Assembly (NCBI GenBank): GCA_947479475.1
Contig: CANJZW010000001.1
Span: 99,125-163,124, forward strand
Length of the DNA stretch: 64,000 nt
Reading direction: 5' to 3'
DNA from: Chthoniobacteraceae bacterium
Lineage (GTDB): Bacteria; Verrucomicrobiota; Verrucomicrobiia; Chthoniobacterales; Chthoniobacteraceae
Positions 9,170-18,559 of the stretch are shown here, piece by piece. The notes beneath the pieces are model-generated. The model saw nothing but the letters and a program-made list of their open reading frames with translations. It was not told where the DNA came from and made no database searches. Made by a program: the position numbers and the translations under genes. Numbering within the stretch: position 1 is the stretch's first letter; each line of letters begins with the position of its first letter.

Positions 9170-10066
9170 TCAGCGCACGGCGGTCTGAGCGGGGAAGTTG
9201 TAGTCCCACTTCCACGTTTGAGTCATGTCCGGGTATTGCGTTTTACATTCCAGATACTGGTCCATCATGGTGCGCAAAGTTGGACTGAGGGTCTCCTTGT
9301 ATTCGGGTGTGACCAAGTCGGAGTTGAGCAGATAAAAGTGCCATGTGGGAGGCAACGAGGCGCTGTGGTAGCCCATGTGGAGAGTTCGCCTTGGAACAGT
9401 CATTTTTTTGGTAAAACCTCTGTGCACAAGGTTGTTGTTGTACAGAACCGCCTGCCCGGCCTTCAGAGGCACGGGGATTCCCCCTGGCATTTCCGCACCC
9501 ACCGGAGCGTAGTGCTTTGAACCGCGGAAGGCCGCGTTCTCCTCCGGAGTATTCGGCCTGTGGTGGCTTCTTGGCACCACCCAAAGAGAGTTTTCATCCA
9601 CAAGCGGCAGGTTAATCTGCACGCTGTTGTGAAATCGCTCGGGCGAAAAGAGCCAGTCTTCAATCTCGTCCTGAGGGATCTGAATAATATCTCTGTGCCA
9701 GCCCAGAGAATACTCCGTCCCCACGTTCGCGGCCAGGATGGAGGCGTTGTTGATAATCAATTCAGGTCCGAGCAATTCCTCGACCGTCTTCAAAATGACG
9801 GGATGGTGAAAAGCGTGGAGAATCGATTGGGTGTTGGGCTTGGTGAGAAGATGAAAATAATACTGCCTGGCTTCCTTGCCGAAATCGGCGATTTCGTCTC
9901 CCAGATGCTGGAAGGAGGAGGAGCGGCTCTCTTTGTCGCTGGATCTGATTTCAGGGGAGATCAGGGCATCCATGAGGACGCGGAAATCGGCAACTTCCTT
10001 TTCAGTCAGAACGTCGACGATGAGATAGCCTTCCGTATTGAATGTGTCTTTGTTGTTCGTGCTCAT
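9170..10066 (-). CDS. Phytanoyl-CoA dioxygenase family protein
   Basis: Fe(II)/2-oxoglutarate-dependent dioxygenase of the PhyH superfamily, 298 residues. The iron-binding facial triad is His124 and Asp126 (GWHRDII) plus the distal His215 (LVHRGF), with conserved arginines after it for the 2-oxoglutarate carboxylate. No signal peptide, so cytosolic. It lies 12 bp downstream of the oxidoreductase gene in a putative sugar-type catabolic operon, where such enzymes may hydroxylate or demethylate an unusual substrate. The substrate is not evident. Confidence 0.85.
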   Translation of the reverse strand: MSTNNKDTFNTEGYLIVDVLTEKEVADFRVLMDALISPEIRSSDKESRSSSFQHLGDEIADFGKEARQYYFHLLTKPNTQSILHAFHHPVILKTVEELLGPELIINNASILAANVGTEYSLGWHRDIIQIPQDEIEDWLFSPERFHNSVQINLPLVDENSLWVVPRSHHRPNTPEENAAFRGSKHYAPVGAEMPGGIPVPLKAGQAVLYNNNLVHRGFTKKMTVPRRTLHMGYHSASLPPTWHFYLLNSDLVTPEYKETLSPTLRTMMDQYLECKTQYPDMTQTWKWDYNFPAQTAVR

Positions 10067-10078
10067 TGTGTTGTTGGG

Positions 10079-11236
10079 TTACAGGACGATTTGTTTTTGG
10101 GTGCGAGCCGATTCCAGACCGGCTTCGAGGACTTTAAGAATCTGCACCCCACTGGCGAAGTTGGGTTCAATCGGAGTTCCGGAAGCGACGGCGCGGACGA
10201 AATCAACGGCCGCGTGCACGAAGGAATGCTCGTATCCGATGATATGACCTGGCGGCCACCAGTTAGCGGCGTAGGGGTGTGAGGCCTCGGTGGTTTGAAT
10301 GGTTCTAAAACCCTGGCAGCCCTCCGCGTCATCGGCGGAATAAAAGTAGAGCTCGTTCATGCGCTCCAAATCAAACTTGAGACTGCCTTTGCTGCCGTAA
10401 ATCTCAAAGGTGAGAGCATTTCTTCGGCCTGTCGCAAACCGTGTGGCTTCGAAGGAGCCGACTGCTCCGTTCTTGAACTGTACCATCATCAGAGCGGCGT
10501 CCTCGACGGTGACTTTGCCTTTTGTTCCACCAAGAGCATCGGCCTGAAGATTTCCCGAGCTGGTTTCATCGGCCAAAGGTCTTTCGGCCACAAATTGCGC
10601 AGTCAGCCCGGAAACCGTGGCGATGGGACCAACCAGATAGTGGGCGAGGTCCACGGCATGGGAGTTGAGGTCCCATTGCGGGCCAGCCTGCGCGGTTTCG
10701 GCACGCAGTTGCCAGGTGAGCGGAAAGCCCGGATCCACGATCCAGTCTTGCTGGTAGGCGCATCGCCAGTGAAAAATCCTGCCGATTTTGCCATCGTCGA
10801 TTAACTTTCGGGCGAGGCCGATGGCCGGAGTGCGGCGGTAGTTGTGGTTGAGATAGTGGACTACCTTGTGTTGCTCGCACGCGCGCAGCATTTCCTCCGC
10901 CTGGCTGGTGTTCATTGCCAGGGGCTTTTCACAAAAGATGTGCTTTCCCTCCCGGGCTGCGGCAAGCGCCACCTCGTGGTGCAAATGCTGCGGCAGCGCG
11001 ATATCGACAACGTCGACGTGCGGATTGCTGATTACCTTTTTCCAGTCAGTCTCCGTCTGCTTCCAACCCCACTGGGACGCAAATTCGTGCAGTGAATTCT
11101 CATGTCTTGCGCAGACCACCTGGAGGATTGGCTGCAAAGGAATATCAAAAAACAATCCAGCTTTTTTCCAAGCGTTACTGTGTGCACGCCCCATAAACTT
11201 GGAGCCAATGAGTCCGATGCGAAGCTCGTTTTTCAT
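10079..11236 (-). CDS. Gfo/Idh/MocA family oxidoreductase
   Basis: NAD(P)-dependent dehydrogenase of 385 residues. The N-terminal Rossmann fold starts with GLIGSKFMGRAHSNAW and contains the family EKPLAMN motif near residue 100. The C-terminal alpha/beta substrate domain starts around residue 130. Members oxidise or epimerise sugars, inositols and related alcohols. It is separated by only 3 bp from the preceding isomerase gene, which indicates tight co-transcription and perhaps consecutive steps: oxidation here and isomerisation by the TIM-barrel protein. Confidence 0.9.
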   Translation of the reverse strand: MKNELRIGLIGSKFMGRAHSNAWKKAGLFFDIPLQPILQVVCARHENSLHEFASQWGWKQTETDWKKVISNPHVDVVDIALPQHLHHEVALAAAREGKHIFCEKPLAMNTSQAEEMLRACEQHKVVHYLNHNYRRTPAIGLARKLIDDGKIGRIFHWRCAYQQDWIVDPGFPLTWQLRAETAQAGPQWDLNSHAVDLAHYLVGPIATVSGLTAQFVAERPLADETSSGNLQADALGGTKGKVTVEDAALMMVQFKNGAVGSFEATRFATGRRNALTFEIYGSKGSLKFDLERMNELYFYSADDAEGCQGFRTIQTTEASHPYAANWWPPGHIIGYEHSFVHAAVDFVRAVASGTPIEPNFASGVQILKVLEAGLESARTQKQIVL

Positions 11237-11239
11237 ACT

Positions 11240-12097
11240 CTATAAATTGGCTGCAATTGCCTTGAGTGCGCGGATGCTCTCCCTCACAACCCAGTCTTCT
11301 CTGCCCTGGAAGTCGGGGTGTAAAAAGTCGATTTCAACGGCCAAAAAACCTTCGTAATTATTTTGGCTCAGGATCCTCGCAAGAGTCGCGTTTTGGATCA
11401 GCCCGTCTCCCGTCGGGACGCACGAGAAAAAGTGCCACTCATCCGCTGGCACGCCTTTAACCGGGCGGAGGTCTTTGATGTGAGTCGCAAGCACATGGGG
11501 CGCAAGCTTGCGCATCGCCTCGACGGGATCGTCCAGGACACGGAGAAAATTCCCGGAGTCGAAATTTACACCGAGATTGGGTGAGTTGACGTCTTTGAGC
11601 AGCTGAAGAATTTCGTTGGAGTTGTAGTCTATGTGGTTTTCGAGTGCGAGTTTGAGTCCCGCTTTTTCTGCCAGCGCGGTGGCATTGGAAAACATGCGCG
11701 TGAGTTTTTCCAACTGCGGGCCGTGTGGTTCAGATCGATAGCGGAGACTGCTGCCCACCACGCGCATTACATTGGCGCCTATTGCTTGAGCGTGTGCCAT
11801 ATGCTCGATCATTTCAGCGTAGGCAGATTCGTTTTGGCCCGCCTCGAGGCCATCTGGATGGCCCCAGGCGTACACACGGTCCATTCCGAGCGAGTCCAAG
11901 TGAGCTTTGATACCCGCCAGATAGGACGCCTCGAAGTGGGGGATAAAGCAGGACTCAAGCGAGACGCCATCAATGCCAAAGCCCTCTAGAGAGAGCATGA
12001 AATTTTCAAAGGAGAGCGGAGTCTCCGGCGCGGTCTGGCCTGGATAAACCTCGCCGAATTGCCTGTGATAACAGTAGCTGTCGATTCCAACTTTCAT
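11240..12097 (-). CDS. Sugar phosphate isomerase/epimerase
   Basis: Cytosolic TIM-barrel enzyme of the xylose isomerase-like superfamily, 285 residues. Metal-binding positions are recognisable as Glu in LALENHID, Asp in NFDSGN, His in ATHIKD and Glu in LAVEID, the complete Glu-Asp-His-Glu set. It is the first gene of the operon that runs down to 8138, so its upstream region (12098-12507) should carry the operon promoter. The substrate is not identified; the partner oxidoreductase suggests a keto-sugar or inositol-type pathway. Confidence 0.85.
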   Translation of the reverse strand: MKVGIDSYCYHRQFGEVYPGQTAPETPLSFENFMLSLEGFGIDGVSLESCFIPHFEASYLAGIKAHLDSLGMDRVYAWGHPDGLEAGQNESAYAEMIEHMAHAQAIGANVMRVVGSSLRYRSEPHGPQLEKLTRMFSNATALAEKAGLKLALENHIDYNSNEILQLLKDVNSPNLGVNFDSGNFLRVLDDPVEAMRKLAPHVLATHIKDLRPVKGVPADEWHFFSCVPTGDGLIQNATLARILSQNNYEGFLAVEIDFLHPDFQGREDWVVRESIRALKAIAANL

Positions 12098-12507
12098 GAT
12101 TTTTGGGCGTGTAACGGGAGGGGTGTGTGTGATGAGTTAATCCGGTTCTGGGCACTGGGTTGAATGGGGAGCTCAATGCGTTCCTAGAATTTGAAAAAGC
12201 GTGTTGTCTCCTTGGACTCCGCTGTTTGAGAAGGCAATAAAAGATTTGAGTGGCGGTGTTTCTCAAGCAGTTGTCTATTTTCTGTCTATTTTTTGAAAAC
12301 AGAAATCAGCAACGCTTGATGCTGTTCTTCAGTTAGCAAAGGCCAGGCTGAAGAAAACTGGGCGCGAGGTACGATGGACGCCCGAAAAAGGAAAGTCAGT
12401 TGGGTGCGTGGACGTTTGAAAATAAGGGAGGAGGTACTTTCGAACACTTTCCAAAGCTAAACCGAAAGGGGGTTGAGATAATAGACTCCCCGCGGCATCT
12501 TTTGGAA
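12098..12507. other. 410-bp intergenic region: promoter of the 8138-12097 operon
   Basis: No gene is supported here. The region separates the end of the PAS-AraC regulator gene from the start of the catabolic operon, both on the minus strand, so it should hold the operon promoter and the regulator's terminator. The only strong structure is the pair of 11-bp direct repeats listed separately. A purine-rich stretch around 12420-12436 has no clear role. Confidence 0.5.
12272..12293. promoter_or_regulatory. Candidate AraC-type operator: two 11-bp direct repeats
   Basis: TGTCTATTTTC and TGTCTATTTTT lie head to tail with an exact 11-bp period, one helical turn, about 175-196 bp upstream of the first operon gene. 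AraC-family proteins use two helix-turn-helix motifs on one DNA face and often bind such direct repeats. The assignment to the neighbouring regulator is inference from position. Confidence 0.45.
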
Positions 12508-13281
12508 TCAGAGCGGCGTAGCCTCACCTGTGCTGCGGTACCGGAGGCGATAGGTTTTCGGGGTCATCTGGGTCTCCAGGCGAAACTCCCGCGTAAAGTG
12601 GCTCTGATCACAAAAGCCGTGGCGAAGAGCGACTTCGCTTAAGCTCCATTGGGAATAAATAAGGTCCTGACAGGATAGGCGGACACGAATCCTGCGCAGA
12701 TACTGCTGAGGGGTGAGGCGAAGCTCCCGCACAAAAAGGCGTTCAAGCGCACGGACGGAACGGTTGGAGACTGCGGCAAGGGATTTATTGGAGATAGGGG
12801 CTGCATGGTTTTCTCGCACAAATGTCAGTGCGCGGCTCAGTCCTAAGTCTGCATGAGATGGGGCGTTGAGTTCGCCCGTGCTGGCGATTCGGGTGATTCC
12901 CGCAGTCCCTGAGATTGCGCCATTCTCTTGCCTCACAGGGAGCTTGGTGGTGACGCACCAGTGGGAGACGTGGTCGAAGCGGCCGACGAGTTCCAGGCGG
13001 TTTAGAATAGATTCGCCCTCAATGACCTGTGAGTCATCAAGTCGGAACTGATCGGCAAGATGTTTGGGAGATAGGTCGTAATCCGTCTTGCCGAGGACGG
13101 CGTCCGGAGTGGCATCCAGAAAATAGTTGAGGAGAAAGGCTCTGTTTACCCAGCAATAGACTCCGTTCCGGTCTTTTACCCAGCATTGAACGCCTTCGAC
13201 AAAGTTTAGCAGCGCAAGTAACGTCGACGCGGCCCTGGCCACGACGTTGGAGGAGTCTGCAACTGGATTGGGTGGAGGCAT
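12508..13281 (-). CDS. PAS-domain AraC family transcriptional regulator
   Basis: A 257-residue regulator with an N-terminal PAS-like sensor (about 20-130; CWVKDRNGVYCWVNRAF and VLGKTDYDLSP are typical PAS segments) and a C-terminal AraC double helix-turn-helix (about 150-250; EVALRHGFCDQSHFTREF is the second HTH). This architecture recurs in Verrucomicrobiota beside carbohydrate genes. It lies just upstream of the 8138-12097 operon on the same strand and probably controls it. The ligand is unknown; a PAS fold could bind a small metabolite or cofactor. Confidence 0.88.
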   Translation of the reverse strand: MPPPNPVADSSNVVARAASTLLALLNFVEGVQCWVKDRNGVYCWVNRAFLLNYFLDATPDAVLGKTDYDLSPKHLADQFRLDDSQVIEGESILNRLELVGRFDHVSHWCVTTKLPVRQENGAISGTAGITRIASTGELNAPSHADLGLSRALTFVRENHAAPISNKSLAAVSNRSVRALERLFVRELRLTPQQYLRRIRVRLSCQDLIYSQWSLSEVALRHGFCDQSHFTREFRLETQMTPKTYRLRYRSTGEATPL

Positions 13282-14005
13282 CAGAGGAATTTAACAGGCT
13301 GTGGTTGCGTGGCACGAGCGGTTTATCGGGCAGAAATCCAAGGAGAAGGCCCGGTGCATACTGAGCACAGGCCGGTGTGCCATTTTTTAGATTTTCCGCA
13401 AGGATTCACGCGATGACTTTTTCAGCATTTCTAAAATCGTATCACATCCCTTACGGGCCTTTGCTTGAGGATAGAAGGCGCTCTTCACTATCATACCGAA
13501 GGCAAGGTTGGGTCTTCAGCTCCCGACACAACGTCGAAGTCAAGAAACAGCGCGCATTTGCTTTTGGGATAGTCAGGTTATGACCATCTAGACTCCATAG
13601 AGGCGATGCGGCGGCCTGATAAAGAAACGAAATTTGTTCACCATTTTTCCCGTAGCCATGTTCCAGATCCTGCCGGTGAAATCTTTGGCAGCAGTTGCCA
13701 GAAAAGGGGGGTGTGGGATGCTGTGCCGCGTCGCATCGCTGACCATCCTGAACGAGCAAGGGCTGCCTCGCCTAGAGCGTTGTCGCGTCTCGGAGGTGTG
13801 CGCTATCATAATTGCCTCGTCGCGAGGGGGCCTTCGACGTGGCTTTTAAGGGGTGGTCTCCCAATCCGGGTGGAAAGGTTCCCGGTGGGGCTGCTTTCCC
13901 CTCTCCAATTTAGGACCTTTTCAAGAGATTGCCTAAGAGTTAGCCTTCAAAGTCGTAGTGTTTTGTCTACAGGCCCGCGCCCTGTAGGCTCAACCGTCCC
14001 TCCCT
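13282..14005. other. 724-bp region without an intact gene
   Basis: Open frames here are short and mutually inconsistent. The only recognisable content is a decayed WD40 repeat on the minus strand (listed separately) and an inverted repeat CTACAGG (13967-13973) / CCTGTAG (13981-13987) shortly before the large dehydrogenase gene. The rest shows nothing I can name and looks like degraded coding sequence. Confidence 0.5.
13642..13760 (-). pseudogene. Remnant of a WD40-repeat protein
   Basis: The minus strand reads FLATAAKDFTGRIWNMATGK, which matches the WD40 pattern of an ASxDxTxRIWDxxTGK blade. The preceding blade motif (VQDGQR for SPDGQR) sits in a different frame about 20 codons upstream, so a frameshift separates them. 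Neither frame has a plausible start. I read it as the last trace of a WD40 gene. Confidence 0.4.
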
Positions 14006-17000
14006 GTGAGCCAATCAACTCCGACCCTCCTCATGCTAGCTTCCCTGAACTTCCGCGTCCTTCAACTCACCCTGATTTTTTCCGTCTGCATTACTGTGGC
14101 AGGATTTGCGGCACAGCCCAAACTTGTCATCCAGGACGATGACCGCGTCTTGCTCATTGGCGACGTGCTCATCGAGCGAGAAAACAACTATGGCTATCTC
14201 GAAGCCAAAATGCGACGGGAGTTCGCGGGCAAGAAATTCAGTGTTCGGAATCTCGGTTACAGTGGAGACAGTCCCCTCGGTGCTTCGCGCGCCAGCTTCG
14301 ATCCTGTGGCAAAAGGCGTGGACAGTCTTAAAGAACAACTCGAAGTGGTGAAGCCCACCGTCGCGATTTTGGGCTACGGGATGGCAGCCAGTCTGGAAAA
14401 CTTGACCTACGGCAAAAACGATCCCGCGCTAAACCCCGATACGGCCCGCTACGGAATCGACCATTCTCCTGGGAAATTCAAAAGGGACCTCACGCAGTTG
14501 ATGGACCTCATCACGCAGTCGAGTCCGGGAGGGAAGGTGCGTTTTGTTTTCCTCGGGCCGCTCAAACACGAGGACTTGCGGGCGTCGCGTCCGGGACTGC
14601 CGGATCCGAGCGAACACAACGCTGTGCTTGCGGCGTTTGAGAAGGCGATGGTTGATCTCGCCGCTGAAAAAAAGGTGCCGTTCGTGCGCGCCGACTGGAA
14701 GCAAGGCGCAGGGATAAAGCTTGAGCACGGAACGGACAACGGCATCCATCTGACTGCGCAGGGCTATCGCGCGCTTGCGGAGGGCTTGGCCGCGCAACTC
14801 GGCTGGAAAGTAGACGCCAAAAATTGGGATAGAGAAACTGAAACCCAACTCGCCCTTCGCGAGGCAATCCTGCGCAAAAACTCGCTCTTCTTCCACCGCA
14901 GTCGGCCTGCGAACTACACCTACATTTTCGGTTTTAGAAAGCGCGAACAGGGACGCAACGCGGTTGAAATTCCAAAGTTCGATCCGCTCATCGACAAGGC
15001 CGAGGCAGATGTCATCGGAATTTCAGCGGGGAACAAAAGCATGTTGCCGCGCGAGCCCAAATCTCCCGCCAAGCTGGCGGCCCTTCCGCCTCTTCCCCGG
15101 CCGGAGTTCACCTTGGGGGACGGTTTGGAGATGACACTCTTTGCCGAGAATCCGCTCCTCGAAAAACCCGTTCACATGAACTGGGACACGGCTGGCCGCC
15201 TCTGGCTTGCCACGTCGAATACTTACCCACAGGTTAACCCGGAGGATCTCGGCGCCCAAATGGAAGGCAACTCAGCTGAGTTCGGTCCCTCCACAGGGAA
15301 CGACAAAATCATCCTTTTGGAGGACACCAACCACGACGGCGTGGCGGACACCTCCCGCATAGTGGCGGATCACCTGCTCATTCCAGCGGGAGTCGCCCCG
15401 GACAACAGCGGCGGCTGCTTTGTGGGTGCTAGCACCGAACTGTTGCACCTGACCAAACCGGGCAGTGACGGCTTGATGTCCGAAAGACGCATTGTCCTAA
15501 GTGGTTTTGGCACTGAAGACACGCACCACATCGTCCACACCCTCCATTGGGGAATCGACGGCCGCCTGTATTTCCACCAAACCATCTACATCCATTCCCA
15601 TCTGGAAACCCCGTGGGGACTTGTGCGTGCCAACTCAGGAGCGGCATTTGCCTACGATCCATCGACCGAACGCGTCGAGGTCCACTCCAAGGGACTGGTG
15701 AATGCGTGGGGCCAGCAGGAGGATGTGAATGGTCAAACTTTCCTCACTTCCGGTGCAGATGGCAATGGCGTCAGTTGGGCGTTCCCCGGAGCCGTCCTCC
15801 CCCCGTCCGAAGGCGCCCGCCGCTTTATAAGCAGCATCAGCCCGGGCTCTTACCCGAAATTCTGTGGCCTCGAATTGCTCAATAGCCCGCTTTTTGGAGC
15901 TGACTGGCAAGGCAACGCCATCACGTGTGACTTCCGGGCTCATCGCATCGTGCGCTTCTCCTTCAATGATTTTACTTCTGAAGCACAACCCAAATCCGGG
16001 TACGTCACCAAGGTGATGCCTGACATAGTGCGCACGAGTGACGCCAGTTTCCGGCCCATCGGTTTGTCCATGGGGCCCGACGGCGGACTCTACGTGGCGG
16101 ACTGGTCAAACCCGATCATCAACCACGGTGAAGTTGATTTCCGTGATCCTCGCCGAGACAAACAGCGCGGCCGCATCTGGCGCATCGCGCCCGCGGGAAG
16201 CAAGGCCTTACAGTGGACTCCCATCGTCGGAAACTCAACGGAGGCTCTGCTGGAAAAGCTTCTTTCACCCAACCGCTGGGTGTTTGAACAGAGCCGCCGG
16301 GAACTAGCGAAGGTCCCCGTGGGAGAACTGCAAAAGGCGCTTTCCAAATGGGCCAAGGACGAACCATCCCGCCGCCAGGCCGCTTGGTTGCTGAGCGGAC
16401 GCACCGCCGATACCTCCCACCTCTCTACGCTCCTCAACGGCGGCGACGCAGTGAGCATACAGGTCGGGTTGCGTGAAATTGGCAAAGCGTACGGCGCACG
16501 AGGCCTGACGGATGTGCGCGCCATTGAGCCGATGCTCAAGCACGCGAATCCGAGGGTTCGCCTTGAAGCGTTCAGGACGCTGGCCCGTATCCCGACGGCG
16601 GAAAGTGCGGATCTTGTGATCAAAAATCTCCCTACGGATCCGGAAGACAGTTTCTTGGATTTCGCCGCTTGGACGAGCTTGAACGAGCTTGCCCGCCCAT
16701 GGCTGGAGGACCTTGCCTCTCATCCCGCAAAGATCGGCGAAAACGAAGCTGCTCTGGCGCTGCTAGCCAAAACGGTAGATCCCGTGGTCAGCACGCCCTT
16801 CATCCAGCGACTTTTTAAGGGACGCTCCATCGACAAGGACGGTTCTGGTCCCTGGATTGAACTGCTAGGAAAAGCCGGAGGAGTCCCCGAGATCACCTAT
16901 CTTTTCCAGTCTTTGATCAGAGAGGGCGCGTTTACTGCGACGGCCACGGTTCGTGTTGCCAACGCACTCGTTGAGGCCGCGCGCGTCCGTAACCTCCGCC

Positions 17001-18373
17001 CAGAGGGAGACCTTGCGGCGATCGGCACCTTCCTCAACGCCTCGGATCGGGCGGTAAAAATCGCCGCCCTAAATCTGGTGGGCGAATGGAAGTTGGTGCA
17101 GTTCGTCCCGAATGTTATCGAATTTGCGGGGAGTGAAAAAGATGGGCAGCTTAGAAACGAAGCGTTCAAGGCGCTGCGGACCATCGGCCAGCAACCCACG
17201 GTCACCGCCCTTCGCAAGCTGTTTGCTGAAACGAAATCCGCCGAGGTGCGGAGAGGCGCTTTGATTCCGCTTTCGGTCCACGCACCGGGCGAGGCCATCA
17301 AGGGGATTCCGGTTGTTTTTGGCGAAATTCCCTCTCCCGAGGTTGCCAAACAAGTCTGGCGTGAACTGTTCCAAAACGCGGCGTTTGCAGGACGCCTTGC
17401 CAAAGAATTTCCAAAAGATCTCTCGCCCGAATCTTACGCCTCAGCGCTACAAACCGCGCGCAGCATGGGACGTGGCGGCCAGGCTCTGGTCGATGTGATC
17501 TCTCCTTTGGCCGGTCAAACCAACGCACCCCGTAATTATACGGCGGAAATTAATGGTTTTCTCAACCAAATCAAACTTGGCGCCGACCCTGCAGATGGTG
17601 AGATCGTTTACCGTAAAAGCGGGTGTGCGCTCTGTCATGCAATCGGCGGTGCCGGCGGCAAACTTGGCCCTGACCTTTCGAGCATCGGTGCCAGCGCACC
17701 GCTGGATTACATTATCGAAAGCGTCCTCAACCCCGCGGCCAAAGTGAAAGAAGGCTATCACGCCTTTGCCTTCACGATGAAGGATGGCACGGTGGAAAAC
17801 GGCATTCCTGCCGGAGAAACGGCGACGGAAATTATCATTCGTCCGGGGCCCGGCTTTGAAAAACCGCTGATCAAGGCGAACATTCTAAAGCGTGAAAACA
17901 TTGGGAGTATCATGCCCGCGGGGCTCGCCGACGGACTCGAAGGAGTTCCCAAGCGCAACCTGTTCGCCTTCCTCAGTGAAATCGGCCGTCCAGGACCCTT
18001 CGATGCCAGCAAGGGCAACGTGGCTCGCCTCTGGTGGTTCTCTGCAGACAAAACCTCCGCCCTCAGTCAGGACCCCGCAGTCCAGCGCGCGGCTCAGTCC
18101 ACGTACAGCCTCGTCAACGGCCAGCTAGCCAATGAGTTTTTCTTGGGGCGCGCGTTTGCCACTGCCCGCTTCACAGCGCCGGCACCCACCTCAAAGCCGT
18201 TGATTCTCACCGGAGTGAAGGCCGCCTGGCTCGATGGCAAACCGCTTTCCCTCAAGGACGGCCAACTCACTGAATCAATCCCGGCAGGCAATCATGCCCT
18301 CACTGTGGAAGTGGATCAGGGCGCGCGCTTCCTCAGGGCGCAGTGCGACGATGTGAGTTTCCTAGGCGACTGA
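14006..18373 (+). CDS. PVC-type heme-binding dehydrogenase with SGNH-like, HEAT and cytochrome c domains
   Basis: Exported 1455-residue multidomain protein. In order: signal segment (to about 37, FSVCITVAGFAAQPK); SGNH/GDSL-like domain (about 45-270); PVC membrane-bound dehydrogenase beta-propeller (about 370-735; GDGLEMTLFAENPLLEKPVHMNW, then GLYVADWSNPI); HEAT-like repeats (about 755-1150); cytochrome c domain with the CALCH heme motif at 1207-1211; and a C-terminal beta domain. Such proteins are thought to oxidise sugars or alcohols in the periplasm and pass electrons to their heme. The SGNH domain has GDV where the catalytic serine of GDS should be. Start is a GTG at 14006; an ATG at 14033 is equally plausible. 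No operon partner. Confidence 0.9.
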   Translation: MSQSTPTLLMLASLNFRVLQLTLIFSVCITVAGFAAQPKLVIQDDDRVLLIGDVLIERENNYGYLEAKMRREFAGKKFSVRNLGYSGDSPLGASRASFDPVAKGVDSLKEQLEVVKPTVAILGYGMAASLENLTYGKNDPALNPDTARYGIDHSPGKFKRDLTQLMDLITQSSPGGKVRFVFLGPLKHEDLRASRPGLPDPSEHNAVLAAFEKAMVDLAAEKKVPFVRADWKQGAGIKLEHGTDNGIHLTAQGYRALAEGLAAQLGWKVDAKNWDRETETQLALREAILRKNSLFFHRSRPANYTYIFGFRKREQGRNAVEIPKFDPLIDKAEADVIGISAGNKSMLPREPKSPAKLAALPPLPRPEFTLGDGLEMTLFAENPLLEKPVHMNWDTAGRLWLATSNTYPQVNPEDLGAQMEGNSAEFGPSTGNDKIILLEDTNHDGVADTSRIVADHLLIPAGVAPDNSGGCFVGASTELLHLTKPGSDGLMSERRIVLSGFGTEDTHHIVHTLHWGIDGRLYFHQTIYIHSHLETPWGLVRANSGAAFAYDPSTERVEVHSKGLVNAWGQQEDVNGQTFLTSGADGNGVSWAFPGAVLPPSEGARRFISSISPGSYPKFCGLELLNSPLFGADWQGNAITCDFRAHRIVRFSFNDFTSEAQPKSGYVTKVMPDIVRTSDASFRPIGLSMGPDGGLYVADWSNPIINHGEVDFRDPRRDKQRGRIWRIAPAGSKALQWTPIVGNSTEALLEKLLSPNRWVFEQSRRELAKVPVGELQKALSKWAKDEPSRRQAAWLLSGRTADTSHLSTLLNGGDAVSIQVGLREIGKAYGARGLTDVRAIEPMLKHANPRVRLEAFRTLARIPTAESADLVIKNLPTDPEDSFLDFAAWTSLNELARPWLEDLASHPAKIGENEAALALLAKTVDPVVSTPFIQRLFKGRSIDKDGSGPWIELLGKAGGVPEITYLFQSLIREGAFTATATVRVANALVEAARVRNLRPEGDLAAIGTFLNASDRAVKIAALNLVGEWKLVQFVPNVIEFAGSEKDGQLRNEAFKALRTIGQQPTVTALRKLFAETKSAEVRRGALIPLSVHAPGEAIKGIPVVFGEIPSPEVAKQVWRELFQNAAFAGRLAKEFPKDLSPESYASALQTARSMGRGGQALVDVISPLAGQTNAPRNYTAEINGFLNQIKLGADPADGEIVYRKSGCALCHAIGGAGGKLGPDLSSIGASAPLDYIIESVLNPAAKVKEGYHAFAFTMKDGTVENGIPAGETATEIIIRPGPGFEKPLIKANILKRENIGSIMPAGLADGLEGVPKRNLFAFLSEIGRPGPFDASKGNVARLWWFSADKTSALSQDPAVQRAAQSTYSLVNGQLANEFFLGRAFATARFTAPAPTSKPLILTGVKAAWLDGKPLSLKDGQLTESIPAGNHALTVEVDQGARFLRAQCDDVSFLGD

Positions 18374-18559
18374 CCCGAGTTGCGGGTTGTATCTTAAAAC
18401 AGCGCCCACGGTTTAATCGTCGCCCCCGTCAGGGGAGGGCCTCTGCCGGGGCGAGGCTCTGGTGATCAGTATAAGAAAGATTGTTAGGAGCGGATTACTT
18501 CGCGGTTCGAGATCGAACCGTCGAAAACCAACCCGCCCTGGGATAACGAAAGGCGCTTT

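Noticed and set aside
9560..10282. Plus-strand open frame of 240 codons
   Set aside because: Antisense to the phytanoyl-CoA dioxygenase and oxidoreductase genes, which have complete motifs.
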